The notes beneath the pieces were generated by a model, which was not told the origin of the DNA, did not search any database, and worked only from the letters and a program-made list of their open reading frames with translations. A stretch of DNA of 64,000 bases from Acinetobacter wuhouensis (GTDB taxonomy: Bacteria > Pseudomonadota > Gammaproteobacteria > Pseudomonadales > Moraxellaceae), in the NCBI RefSeq assembly GCF_001696605.3, contig NZ_CP031716.1:682001-746000 (forward strand), read 5' to 3'. This document shows, one piece after another, positions 28,140 through 37,338 of the stretch. The stretch's first letter is position 1. Every line of letters starts with the position of its first letter. A program made the position numbers and the translations under genes.

Positions 28140-28858
28140 GGACATTTATTCAGGTCAAATACAATCTGATCTTGATGCGTCACTTTATAAAACTGCCACC
28201 ATTTTTTATCAGAAGTGATTCTCGTTGTGGAGAGTGCTGAAATCACTTGTTGATCAAGATGATTTAAACCAGAGCTTTTATTGATTTTAATATTTGAAAT
28301 TTGGTCTTTATTTGAAAGTTTAAAAGAAAAATGAATTTCTCTGCTTTCGCCTTTCAGTTCATCTTTGTGAATAAAAAACTTGGGCACTTCTTTATATTGA
28401 AAAGGCGTCTTATGTTTTAAAATCTGTTCGCCTAAAATTTTGGTTTCAAATAAATACACACAAGTATTTTGCTGTTTTACAGGTCTACATGATGCTGTTG
28501 GTTGTCCTGTGAAATTTAAAGCAAATGCTTGGCTCACAGTAAAAGTTTCGCCAGTGGGTCTAAAGCGAGATGTATATACCGTTTTTATAATCTTTTGATC
28601 GAGATGGTCAACCCCAGTACTTTCTAAAACTTTTACATCAGTCACTTTCCCTTGCGGATTTGCTGTGATCTGAAGATCAAGTTTACGGTTTTGATTTTCA
28701 AGGTCGCAGGGTTGGATACGAATGCGAGGTGCGATGCGCCATTGTGCTGAATCCCGTGTAAGTTCAGCCACTTGTTGGGCAGAAGATGTTTGCGCGACAT
28801 CTGCAAGGATTGATTGGTTAAGTAAGAGTGCGGTACTGATTAAAAATATTTTTTTCAT
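28136..28858 (-). CDS. Secreted protein with two TonB-C-like repeats (copy 2)
   Basis: A 240-aa protein with a signal peptide (MKKIFLISTALLLNQSILAD) and two domains resembling the TonB C-terminal fold. Each has the pattern V-T-D-V-K-V-L-E-S-T-G-x-D-H-L-D-Q-K-I (about residue 75) or I-S-N-I-K-I-N-K-S-S-G-L-N-H-L-D-Q-Q-V (about residue 195). It lacks the N-terminal membrane anchor and Pro-rich spacer of true TonB, so it is not an energy transducer in the usual sense. It is a tandem paralog of the next gene (28961-29713). The function is unknown. Confidence 0.75.
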   Translation of the reverse strand: MKKIFLISTALLLNQSILADVAQTSSAQQVAELTRDSAQWRIAPRIRIQPCDLENQNRKLDLQITANPQGKVTDVKVLESTGVDHLDQKIIKTVYTSRFRPTGETFTVSQAFALNFTGQPTASCRPVKQQNTCVYLFETKILGEQILKHKTPFQYKEVPKFFIHKDELKGESREIHFSFKLSNKDQISNIKINKSSGLNHLDQQVISALSTTRITSDKKWWQFYKVTHQDQIVFDLNKCP

Positions 28859-28960
28859 ATCGTATAAAGTGTTTTATCGCAGTTTTAGTCGTTTAGTTGT
28901 AAAAACGAAAATAGTTAGACCAGTAGCTCAGTTATTTTTCACCAAGTTACTGAATTTATT

Positions 28961-29713
28961 TTATTGACAATCATTGGTTTTGAAATGAATTTCATCACTA
29001 AAAGTCGAAGGCTTATATGTCCATAAAGTTCGATATGAGCGTTTCACTTCAATTTTTGCATTTTCAACCGCTGTAAGTACTTGCTGATCTAAAGCATTGA
29101 CACCAGAAAGTTTGGTCAATTTTGCTTGAGTCACATCACCCTGTTTATCCACTTTAAATTTGAATTTCACTACGCGATTTTTAAACTTCAATAACGATTC
29201 ATCAAGTGCAAGTTGAGGTTGTTTTGTATAGCGGAATGCAACAGATTTGCCATTTTCCTGCTTGTTCCAATGATTTGAATGAAATGTATAGGTGCATTGT
29301 GCTGATGGCTTGTGGTCTGTTGCATTATTCATGGTTAAGGTGAATGTCTGATAACCCACCATTGCAACGGATTTACCATTCTTTATTGCAGGTTTAACTT
29401 TGGCAACTTCAACAGCATCAATAATTTTTTGATCAAGCTGGCGAATGCCTGTGCTTTCTTGAATTTCAGCATCAATCACTTTACCTGAATGATCTGCTTT
29501 GACGCGAATAATGGCTGAACGTTCTTGGTCTTTTAATTCATTACTTTGGTATTTAACTTGCGGGAACTTAAGCCATTGAATACGAGTAGTTAAATGTTGT
29601 AAATCATTTTGTTCTAATTGGTTACCTTGCACTTTAATGGTAGGTAATTTTTCAGCACTATAACTATATGTAGAAAGGCATAAGAGGCATGTTGTAAAAA
29701 TAACTTTATTCAT
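28961..29713 (-). CDS. Secreted protein with two TonB-C-like repeats (copy 1)
   Basis: A 250-aa paralog of the neighbouring gene. It has a signal peptide (MNKVIFTTCLLCLSTYSYS) and TonB-C-like motifs GKVIDAEIQESTGIRQLDQK and GDVTQAKLTKLSGVNALDQQ. A conserved Cys near the C-terminus (KTNDCQ), matched by NKCP in the paralog, and an internal Cys in AQCTYTF suggest a disulfide. Both genes read left and are about 100 bp apart. A periplasmic role binding TonB-dependent receptors or peptidoglycan is conceivable but unproven. Confidence 0.75.
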   Translation of the reverse strand: MNKVIFTTCLLCLSTYSYSAEKLPTIKVQGNQLEQNDLQHLTTRIQWLKFPQVKYQSNELKDQERSAIIRVKADHSGKVIDAEIQESTGIRQLDQKIIDAVEVAKVKPAIKNGKSVAMVGYQTFTLTMNNATDHKPSAQCTYTFHSNHWNKQENGKSVAFRYTKQPQLALDESLLKFKNRVVKFKFKVDKQGDVTQAKLTKLSGVNALDQQVLTAVENAKIEVKRSYRTLWTYKPSTFSDEIHFKTNDCQ

Positions 29714-29838
29714 AGCTTTGGCAATTCATGCAAATTGAACTTGCATGTAAATAATTTAATTGTGCAAAGTATTTATCGAAATACCAAATCTCGCAATAGA
29801 AAATGTACCCGAAGGCACATTTTTCTCAGTTTTTAACT

Positions 29839-31098
29839 CTATTTCGATTGTTCTTGTCCTTTGGTAATGTCAACTTTGAATAAATCCTTGGTTTTAATCC
29901 AACTGATCATGACAACAGCCATGGTCATGCATCCACCAAAAACCGTTGCAGCGATGGTGCCTAGATATTTTGCAGCCAATCCCGATTCAAACGCACCGAG
30001 TTCATTACTGCTGGAAACAAACATGCCGTTGACCGCCGCAACACGACCACGCATATTTTCAGGTGGGTAAACTTGTAAAATAGTTTGACGAACCACAACT
30101 GAAATACTGTCGCATGCCCCAGTCATTGCCAAAGCAATCAATGAAAGCCACATACTGTTCGAGAATGCGAAGATGATGGTAAAAATCCCAAAGCCTGCAA
30201 CAGCTAAAAGCATATTTCGCCATGCATGATGGGTCGGTGGAAACTTGGTCAGTGCAATCATTGTGATAAGCGCACCAATGGATGGCGCTGCACGTAAGTA
30301 GCCTAGACCTTCGGGACCAACTTTTAAAATATCTTCAGCAAAGATCGGCAGTAGGGCAATCACACCACCAAATAGCACGGAAACTAAATCCAATGAGATC
30401 GCCCAAAGGACAATTTTGGTTTTCCAAATAAAACGGAAACCTTCGCTTAAGCTGTCTTTTAAATTACTCTGTTCCATTTTTGGAAAGGTTCTTTTCTTTA
30501 AGCGTGCAATAAGACAAAAACAGACAAATAGAAGTACGGCTACAGATAAAAGACTGTTTTCACGTCCTAACCATGCCAACATGAAACCGCCGAGCATTGG
30601 ACCAATAATGACGCCACTTTGCCATCCAATCGTAGTCCAAGTTGCACCATTGGCATATAACTCACGGGGAATTAAGAATGGTTTGAGAGAGGTTGCTGAT
30701 GGATTATAAAAACCTCGAATCGTTCCTAAACCAAAAATCACCGCATAGATTCCCCATGACAAGGTATGAATACTGATTTGAGCATGATCAAAACTATGGA
30801 ATAACCACCACAGTACGAGTGGTAATGGAACTGAGAAAAATAAACAAATTTTCATGATCGTTTGTTTATTAAACTTATCTGCGAAATATCCACCCCAAAG
30901 TGACAGAGCGATAAATGGAATGGCTTCAGCCAAACCAATTAGACCGAGGGTCAAAGGATCTTTGGTAATTTGATAAAGTGAATAAGCCACGATAATTTCT
31001 TGGATTAAAATTGCCAGTGTTAAGCAAAATTGATTGATGGTGACAATTGAGAAATCTCGATAGCGGAGCGCAGCAAAAGCATCCTGTGCAGGGTTCAT
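29839..31098 (-). CDS. MFS transporter (EntS/MFS_3-like exporter)
   Basis: A 419-aa protein with about 12 membrane segments. The stretch between TM2 and TM3 reads WGGYFADKFNKQTIMK, the MFS motif A region. It resembles the MFS_3 group (enterobactin exporter EntS and macrolide efflux proteins). The substrate is unknown. GGACAG five nt upstream of the ATG supports the start. It lies at the right end of the segment inserted between infC and rpmI, reading against the ribosomal genes. Confidence 0.88.
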   Translation of the reverse strand: MNPAQDAFAALRYRDFSIVTINQFCLTLAILIQEIIVAYSLYQITKDPLTLGLIGLAEAIPFIALSLWGGYFADKFNKQTIMKICLFFSVPLPLVLWWLFHSFDHAQISIHTLSWGIYAVIFGLGTIRGFYNPSATSLKPFLIPRELYANGATWTTIGWQSGVIIGPMLGGFMLAWLGRENSLLSVAVLLFVCFCLIARLKKRTFPKMEQSNLKDSLSEGFRFIWKTKIVLWAISLDLVSVLFGGVIALLPIFAEDILKVGPEGLGYLRAAPSIGALITMIALTKFPPTHHAWRNMLLAVAGFGIFTIIFAFSNSMWLSLIALAMTGACDSISVVVRQTILQVYPPENMRGRVAAVNGMFVSSSNELGAFESGLAAKYLGTIAATVFGGCMTMAVVMISWIKTKDLFKVDITKGQEQSK

Positions 31099-31262
31099 AA
31101 CTGTCCAGTTTTATCATGATGTGACGATTATAAAGATTTATAAGCCTTTTTAATTGTCATCATGCGTGAAATTAACATCGGAAATTACATTAAGGAAGTT
31201 AGAAATAGTCCGTAGTTTTGCTTTTGTTTTATACAGAGATGATTTAGAATATTGCCTCCCTT

Positions 31263-31306
31263 ACCTGCAGGTCGTCTTCGCAATGGTGCGAACGTTCCGA
31301 ACAGGT
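31263..31306 (+). promoter_or_regulatory. Structured leader of rpmI-rplT
   Basis: TTCGCA-ATGG-TGCGAA (31277-31292) forms a hairpin enclosed by ACCTG (31263-31267) pairing with CAGGT (31302-31306). It ends 16 bp before the L35 start. In E. coli and Bacillus, L20 represses this operon through leader RNA; a similar role is possible. Confidence 0.5.
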
Positions 31307-31322
31307 GTTTAAAGAGGTTGTT

Positions 31323-31517
31323 ATGGCTAAGTTAAAAACTCGCCGTGGTGCAGCTAAGCGTTTCAAAGCGACTGCTAACGGTTTCAAGCGTAAACAAGCG
31401 TTCAAACGCCACATTTTGACCAAAAAATCTGCTAAACGTATTCGTCAATTGCGCGGTTGTGTCATGGTTCACGTAAGTGACATGAATTCAGTTCGTCGTA
31501 TGTGCCCATACATCTAA
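31323..31517 (+). CDS. rpmI: 50S ribosomal protein L35
   Basis: A 64-aa L35: [20 protein letters not shown] start, then a Lys/Arg-rich body. The ATG at 31323 gives the usual length; an upstream in-frame ATG at 31305 would add six residues foreign to the family. It is followed 11 bp later by rplT. The separate leader and the terminator after infC imply a dedicated promoter in the 200 bp upstream. Confidence 0.97.
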   Translation: MAKLKTRRGAAKRFKATANGFKRKQAFKRHILTKKSAKRIRQLRGCVMVHVSDMNSVRRMCPYI

Positions 31518-31528
31518 GGAGATTATAA

Positions 31529-31888
31529 ATGGCTCGTGTAAAACGTGGTGTACAGGCTCATCGCCGTCATAAAAAAATTCTTGCTCGTGCTAAAGGTTAC
31601 TATGGCGCGCGTTCACGTGTTTATCGTGTAGCGTTCCAAGCGGTAATCAAAGCAGGTCAATACGCTTACCGTGACCGTCGTCAAAAGAAACGTCAATTCC
31701 GCGCTTTGTGGATTGCACGTATCAATGCTGGTGCTCGTCAAAATGGTTTGTCGTACAGCCGTATGATCGATGGCTTGAAAAAAGCTCAAGTGATCATCGA
31801 CCGTCGCGTACTTGCTGACATCGCTATGCATGACTCAGTTGCATTTGCTGCTTTAGCTGAAAAAGCTAAAGGTGCATTGGCTGCTTAA
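31529..31888 (+). CDS. rplT: 50S ribosomal protein L20
   Basis: A 119-aa L20 ([40 protein letters not shown]), an early 50S assembly protein and, in other bacteria, the repressor of its own operon. Full length. It is followed directly by a strong terminator, which separates it from pheST. Confidence 0.98.
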   Translation: MARVKRGVQAHRRHKKILARAKGYYGARSRVYRVAFQAVIKAGQYAYRDRRQKKRQFRALWIARINAGARQNGLSYSRMIDGLKKAQVIIDRRVLADIAMHDSVAFAALAEKAKGALAA

Positions 31889-31904
31889 TCATCATTGATG
31901 ATTT

Positions 31905-31933
31905 AAAAAAGACCGCTTTTAGCGGTCTTTTTT
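31905..31933. terminator. Terminator after rplT
   Basis: AAAAAAGACCGCT-TTT-AGCGGTCTTTTTT is a perfect 13-bp stem, usable in both directions; it also serves the convergent gene ending at 31970. Confidence 0.93.
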
Positions 31934-31969
31934 ATTTTAAGAAAAATAATTCTAATGAGTTAAAAATAG

Positions 31970-33133
31970 CTATTCAGATTGTTCATTTGATTTAGGCAGT
32001 ATTTTGTATAGTGCATATAAAAAAGCGATACCGAGTACAAAAATATTTCCCCAATGTACCGTAAAATATGCCAATGTCCATAAGGCGCAGTAACACCACA
32101 ACATAAACCATAAAAACTTAATCATCCCAAACCATTTGAAACCAGAAGATACTTCATTTGATTCAGGTTTCTCAGGTTCAATATTTTCTAAATTTGATGT
32201 TGACGCATCGCGTGAATTTTCTATTGTTTTTGAGGTGGAAACAAAAGGCATGTTTGATTGTGTTTGTGCATCGAGGGTTGCATTTTGATAATGGTTAGCT
32301 GAATGTTTTAAGATAATAGGAAGAAATTTCTCTACAATATTTGAGGCTTGAGAAAATTCAACTTTTTCATTACTTGCCATGTGCCAATAATCTGCATATT
32401 CATTTTTAGCATGAGATTCATTATTAAAGCGATGACGCAGTGCAGCCGCATTGATAATTAAATTACTCACATAATTTCGTTTTAAATTATACGGTAATAG
32501 GGGAAATTGTTCCTCTTTTTGATAGAGATCACCTTCATAGCAATTACTTTCTGTCAGTGGAACGGGAAAAGAACCATAGCGCTTTGAGATTTCAAAATCA
32601 TAGACTTCTTTTTGATATTCCGCATAAAAAGATTGCCATGAAAGAGGCTGTAAATCCGCTAAAATTTTGTCTGAAAAATCAGGTGATACATCCATCAATA
32701 CATAGTTTTCTACGCTATCATGATAATTATTATAGTTAGACTGTAATGGAAATTGATTCGGATCATATTCTTGCCATAGTGGTTTTTCATCAACATGAAT
32801 GAGCACTTTAAATATTTGATTTGGGAAATGACAGACAATGCAAAAATTGTATTCACCTACATTAAAATCAAAGATTTGAGAATCAGTACGTGGCTGTAAT
32901 ACATCAGATGCAAAGTGTAAACTAATTTTATAAAGCCCCTGTACTTTGAGATGATTGAGTAAATGTGAAGCAGAACCTGCCAGTAAAGTACCTTTTTCAA
33001 GATCACGCAAAATAGGAAAATGAGTAAAGAGTAGGGGATGGCGATCTAAAATTTCTGAATCCACTGCGCCAGTTAAAAATTCATTTCCATAACTGACCAA
33101 AGCCACTTGGCGATAAGCTCTTTCAAAATGCAT
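31970..33133 (-). CDS. Tail-anchored protein of unknown family, paralog 1
   Basis: A 387-aa protein without signal peptide. The N-terminal region (ALVSYGNEFLTGAV ... FPILRDLEKGTLLAG ... LKVQGLYKISLH) matches the protein at 34978-36009 (LTLVTYGNEYLTQE ... FGFRDLMTQHLLAQ ... LKKQGVYRLSLH). Two hydrophobic segments at about residues 335-375 anchor the C-terminus, preceded by a Ser/Glu-rich linker. Only the four genes of the cassette lie between the paralogs, and both read left. The family is not known to me and no catalytic motif is visible. Confidence 0.7.
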   Translation of the reverse strand: MHFERAYRQVALVSYGNEFLTGAVDSEILDRHPLLFTHFPILRDLEKGTLLAGSASHLLNHLKVQGLYKISLHFASDVLQPRTDSQIFDFNVGEYNFCIVCHFPNQIFKVLIHVDEKPLWQEYDPNQFPLQSNYNNYHDSVENYVLMDVSPDFSDKILADLQPLSWQSFYAEYQKEVYDFEISKRYGSFPVPLTESNCYEGDLYQKEEQFPLLPYNLKRNYVSNLIINAAALRHRFNNESHAKNEYADYWHMASNEKVEFSQASNIVEKFLPIILKHSANHYQNATLDAQTQSNMPFVSTSKTIENSRDASTSNLENIEPEKPESNEVSSGFKWFGMIKFLWFMLWCYCALWTLAYFTVHWGNIFVLGIAFLYALYKILPKSNEQSE

Positions 33134-33186
33134 GTATTTTCCTGTTATTATATTTTCTGATCGTCATATAGCATGTGTGAAAAAAT

Positions 33187-33567
33187 ATGAGAAAACAATA
33201 CCATTTCCGCCAAGTGGGTGACGACACTTGTACTTGGGATGTACATCGCTTGGTTGAGTTAAGCCAAAACTTTCCAACAATTGAAATTCCTTTGACCGAA
33301 ATTCGAGAATTGAATGAAAGTTATTGGTTTCCTGATACACATCCAACGACGCAAGAAATAATTGATCATATTCAATTGGTTCAAGATGCTGATTTAAAAT
33401 ATCCGATTATTGTCTGTGCAGAAGGGCGCGTAATGGATGGAATGCATCGTGTTGCTAAAGCTAAACTACAAGGACAATTGACCATTCAAGCAGTCAAATT
33501 TGAAGTTACGCCACAACCTGATTTTATTAATGTTGATGCAGATGACTTGAATTATGACGATGAATAA
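33187..33567 (+). CDS. ParB/Srx-fold protein
   Basis: A 126-aa protein with a ParB-like nuclease domain: YPIIVCAEGRVMDGMHRVAKAK is the nucleotide-binding GxxxDGxHR-type motif seen in ParB, Noc and sulfiredoxin folds. It has no HTH, so it is not a chromosome-partition protein; free-standing ParB-fold proteins bind CTP/ATP or act as nucleases or kinases. The C-terminus is acidic (DADDLNYDDE). It is divergent from paralog 1 with a 53-bp gap. Confidence 0.75.
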   Translation: MRKQYHFRQVGDDTCTWDVHRLVELSQNFPTIEIPLTEIRELNESYWFPDTHPTTQEIIDHIQLVQDADLKYPIIVCAEGRVMDGMHRVAKAKLQGQLTIQAVKFEVTPQPDFINVDADDLNYDDE

Positions 33568-33679
33568 ATAAAGACTTTGAAGCTAAATTACACAATATCA
33601 ACATGAAATGATTGTCGAATTGAATTGCGCTCGCATACATTAAGACTGTCCCCCCAAATAAAAAGATAGGAAAAGAATA

Positions 33680-33886
33680 ATGCGTGTAGAAATTGAAGGT
33701 GTACCACAAGGCGCAATTGAAGTTGAGTTACAACTCCTTCCAAGAATCGGAGAAACCATTAAAGTGATGTATGGAGCAGATGCGGAAGTGAAGGGGGAAG
33801 TGACTGGTTTACAACATTATATCAACCAACATGCCAATGATCATAAAGTGATTCTCACTATTCGCCCTATTATTTCACCAGAGTAA
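33680..33886 (+). CDS. Small beta-rich protein, unknown function
   Basis: A 68-aa protein, MRVEIEGVPQGAIEVELQLL then PRIGETIKVMYGADAEVKGEV, with alternating hydrophobic residues suggesting a small beta-barrel. AGGAAAAG lies before the ATG. The next gene starts four bases after its stop, so the two are coupled. I do not recognise the family. Confidence 0.65.
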   Translation: MRVEIEGVPQGAIEVELQLLPRIGETIKVMYGADAEVKGEVTGLQHYINQHANDHKVILTIRPIISPE

Positions 33887-33890
33887 AATT

Positions 33891-34382
33891 GTGATTCGAA
33901 TTGCAAATCAAAATGATGTGCAACAAATTGCCCAAGTTCATGTGCAGAGTTGGAAAGAAACTTATATTGGTATAATTCGTCAACACGTCATAGATGAGTT
34001 AAGTGTAGAACAACGGATTCAACTTTGGCAAAAATTAGTCATTGATCAGAATCATCGAATCTTTGTATATGAACACGAAGGTCAAATTTTGGGGTTTTTA
34101 GATGGTTATTTAAATCCAAATAACAATATTGCTGAAATTAAGGCATTTTATTTTCTAAAAGAAATTAAAGGGCAAGGTATTGGTCGTACAATGTTTGAAC
34201 AATTCTATCAGCTTGCGAATTCTGCACATTATCAGCGATTGCAATTGGGTGTGATTAATCAAAATCCCAGCCGTTATTTCTATGAGAAAATGGGTGGAAA
34301 AATGATGGGTGAAGATGAAATTCCTGAATATGGAAAGGGAATTTCCGAAGTATTTTATCAATGGGAACTACATAAAGCATAG
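33891..34382 (+). CDS. GNAT-family N-acetyltransferase
   Basis: A 163-aa GNAT with the acetyl-CoA loop LKEIKGQGIGRTMFEQF (Q/RxxGxG/A), the N-terminal VQSWKETYIGI stretch and NPSRYFYEKMGGK near the end. It starts with GTG, four bases after the preceding stop. The acceptor substrate is unknown; many such enzymes acetylate small amines, protein N-termini or toxins. Confidence 0.85.
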   Translation: MIRIANQNDVQQIAQVHVQSWKETYIGIIRQHVIDELSVEQRIQLWQKLVIDQNHRIFVYEHEGQILGFLDGYLNPNNNIAEIKAFYFLKEIKGQGIGRTMFEQFYQLANSAHYQRLQLGVINQNPSRYFYEKMGGKMMGEDEIPEYGKGISEVFYQWELHKA

Positions 34383-34394
34383 AGCAATATAAGC

Positions 34395-34943
34395 ATGATA
34401 GATTCACAATTTTTAATAGACTTACAAGAACAGATCAGAAAGGGTCAGCGTTTTAAATATTTATGCTTTTGGGGGCATACAGCAAAGCAAAGAGGTGTTG
34501 TGGATAAGAGTTGTTTTAGTCAGTGGTTTCCTGCACATTTTGAAGTCGATGGGATCCAATATAAAACAGCAGAACATTATATGATGGCGCAAAAGGCTAA
34601 ATTATTTGAAGATGATGAAATTTTTGAAAAAATTATTCAAGTAGATCATCCCAATGAAGCAAAAATGTTGGGTCGTAAAATTCAACAATATCAGGAAAAT
34701 ATTTGGTTAGAACACCGTTTTGATATTGTTGTAAAAGGCAATATTGCAAAGTTTTCACAACATCCTAATTTAAAAAGTTTTTTATTGGGCACACATGATC
34801 GAATTTTGGTTGAAGCATCACCTGTAGATAAAATTTGGGGAATTGGATTATCTGCTGATGATGAAAATGCTGAAAAACCATTGCAATGGAAAGGATTGAA
34901 TTTATTGGGTTTTGCTTTAATGGAAGTGAGAAAGCAACTCTAA
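34395..34943 (+). CDS. ybiA: NADAR-family protein (YbiA-like)
   Basis: A 182-aa NADAR protein: FWGHT, CFSQWFPAHFEVDGIQYKTA, EHYMMAQKAKLF, the LGRKIQ segment, LLGTHDRILVEASPVDKIWG and LLGFALMEVR. NADAR proteins cleave N-glycosidic bonds; YbiA/RibX acts on riboflavin-pathway intermediates, and other members remove ADP-ribose from guanine or from modified tRNA/DNA. It lies 12 bp after the GNAT gene in the cassette between the two paralogs. The substrate cannot be told from sequence. Confidence 0.88.
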   Translation: MIDSQFLIDLQEQIRKGQRFKYLCFWGHTAKQRGVVDKSCFSQWFPAHFEVDGIQYKTAEHYMMAQKAKLFEDDEIFEKIIQVDHPNEAKMLGRKIQQYQENIWLEHRFDIVVKGNIAKFSQHPNLKSFLLGTHDRILVEASPVDKIWGIGLSADDENAEKPLQWKGLNLLGFALMEVRKQL

Positions 34944-34977
34944 AGTCACTTTCTATTTGATTAACCCGGCTAAAAAA

Positions 34978-36009
34978 TTACAAACCAAAATAATACGCGG
35001 CTAAGCAGATCAAAATCGTAATCACAATTAAAGCAAAAACACTGGTTTTCCCTGGTTTATGCTCACCACTTGGTTTGCTGCTAAAACTCTGACGTTGCTC
35101 CGTCTTTGTATTGAAATTGCTATTGTCAAAAGGCGATTCAACGACTTTGGGTGTTAATCGTGCTGTTTTATAGTGGTTTGCAATTTTGACAATAAACTTG
35201 GCTTTTAAATCTTCAACTTTTTGTAAAAAATGACGCAAATTCATCTGTTCTTCTGGACTGAGAATTTGTTCATTTTCATCATAAGGATGCTGTAGTTTTG
35301 TAGAAATAAAGCTTTCTAAAGCGTCAAAACGATAGAAAGTTTCATGTCCATAATCAGATTGGTAATCAGTTGGAAGTAATGAAAGTTTTACACTCGCATC
35401 ATTTTCAACTTGATCATTATTTTCTAAGCCATAGTAAGGCAAATCTTTATTGAAGGGTTCAACAAAGCCTTGGGCATATTTGCTATCAAATAATTCATTA
35501 TCTGTATAAATTTGAATATCATCCCAATTGGGTTGTACCAAATCCTGTTCGATGCGTTTCACCAATTTAGCGTTAAGATCAAATCGCCAAAAAACTTCTG
35601 TACGAATGTTAGGACGTTGAGCTAATGGTGCTTCGTAGTCATTGTCTGCACTGTACCATTCAGCCAGTTCTTTACCGAAGATCCAAGCCGTTTTCTTTTG
35701 CTTATCGTGGCTGACAATAAAATGTGGAATGGCTAAAAGCTCAACATTGGCATTTGGATTCTGTTCATCATTCAGCAAGCTTGAGCTATGTAAACTCAGA
35801 CGATAGACGCCTTGTTTTTTTAAACCTTCCAGCCAAATTTGAAAATGTTGTGCTAACAAATGTTGCGTCATCAAATCACGAAAGCCAAAGGCATGCTGAT
35901 TAAAAATGGCGTGATTAACCCAGCGAGAGAAGCCGATCTCTTGGGTTAAATATTCATTACCATAAGTCACAAGGGTAAGTTGTCGTTTCCAGATTTGATC
36001 GAGTGCCAT
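34978..36009 (-). CDS. Tail-anchored protein of unknown family, paralog 2
   Basis: A 343-aa protein related to the 31970-33133 product over the N-terminal half (YGNEYLT, FRDLMTQHLLA, LKKQGVYRLSLHSSSLL). It has acidic middle stretches, a predicted helix (FLQKVEDLKAKFIVKIANHY) and a single C-terminal membrane helix (about residues 323-341) ending without a tail. It converges with the NADAR gene. The function is unknown; the topology suggests a cytoplasmic domain tethered to the inner membrane. Confidence 0.72.
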   Translation of the reverse strand: MALDQIWKRQLTLVTYGNEYLTQEIGFSRWVNHAIFNQHAFGFRDLMTQHLLAQHFQIWLEGLKKQGVYRLSLHSSSLLNDEQNPNANVELLAIPHFIVSHDKQKKTAWIFGKELAEWYSADNDYEAPLAQRPNIRTEVFWRFDLNAKLVKRIEQDLVQPNWDDIQIYTDNELFDSKYAQGFVEPFNKDLPYYGLENNDQVENDASVKLSLLPTDYQSDYGHETFYRFDALESFISTKLQHPYDENEQILSPEEQMNLRHFLQKVEDLKAKFIVKIANHYKTARLTPKVVESPFDNSNFNTKTEQRQSFSSKPSGEHKPGKTSVFALIVITILICLAAYYFGL

Positions 36010-36160
36010 TTGTTATAAATCTCAGTGACATTGAATCCATTTTATACTTTTTATAAATCAAAGTTCTAGCATTGCAACAGTATTCACACAGGGAAATTCA
36101 CAATTTATTTGGAATAAGTGCTGTCTAATCGTATTTTTCATCAAGCGGAAACTTCATTCA

Positions 36161-36189
36161 ACTGCATAAAAACTGTTAGAATATGCAGT
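36161..36189. promoter_or_regulatory. Inverted repeat upstream of pheS
   Basis: ACTGCATA (36161-36168) and TATGCAGT (36182-36189), a perfect 8-bp inverted repeat with a 13-bp spacer, about 40 bp before pheS. It could be an operator or a hairpin at the start of the transcript. No Phe-rich leader peptide was found. Confidence 0.4.
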
Positions 36190-36205
36190 TATATTATTTT
36201 TCTAA

Positions 36206-37207
<1,002 letters not shown>

Positions 37208-37217
37208 CAAGTTTATA

Positions 37218-37250
37218 CCTCTCCCTGACCTCTCCTGAAAGGAGAGGGGT
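37218..37250. repeat. Palindromic repeat between pheS and pheT
   Basis: CCTCTCCTGAAAGGAGAGGGG, preceded by CCTCTCCCTGA, is the same family as the MITE core. It forms a hairpin inside an operon and could cause partial termination or processing. Confidence 0.7.
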
Positions 37251-37338
37251 TGTCCATTGTGATGAGATGACGGGTACTTTGCTTTTAAAAGTGGAGTGAG
37301 AGGGGATTAGAAATTTAGAAATTATAGGTTTTTACGAA

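Noticed and set aside
28915..28945. tRNA-like string GTAGCTCAGTTA
   Set aside because: No acceptor, anticodon or T-arm sequence follows; it is a chance match in a short AT-rich gap.
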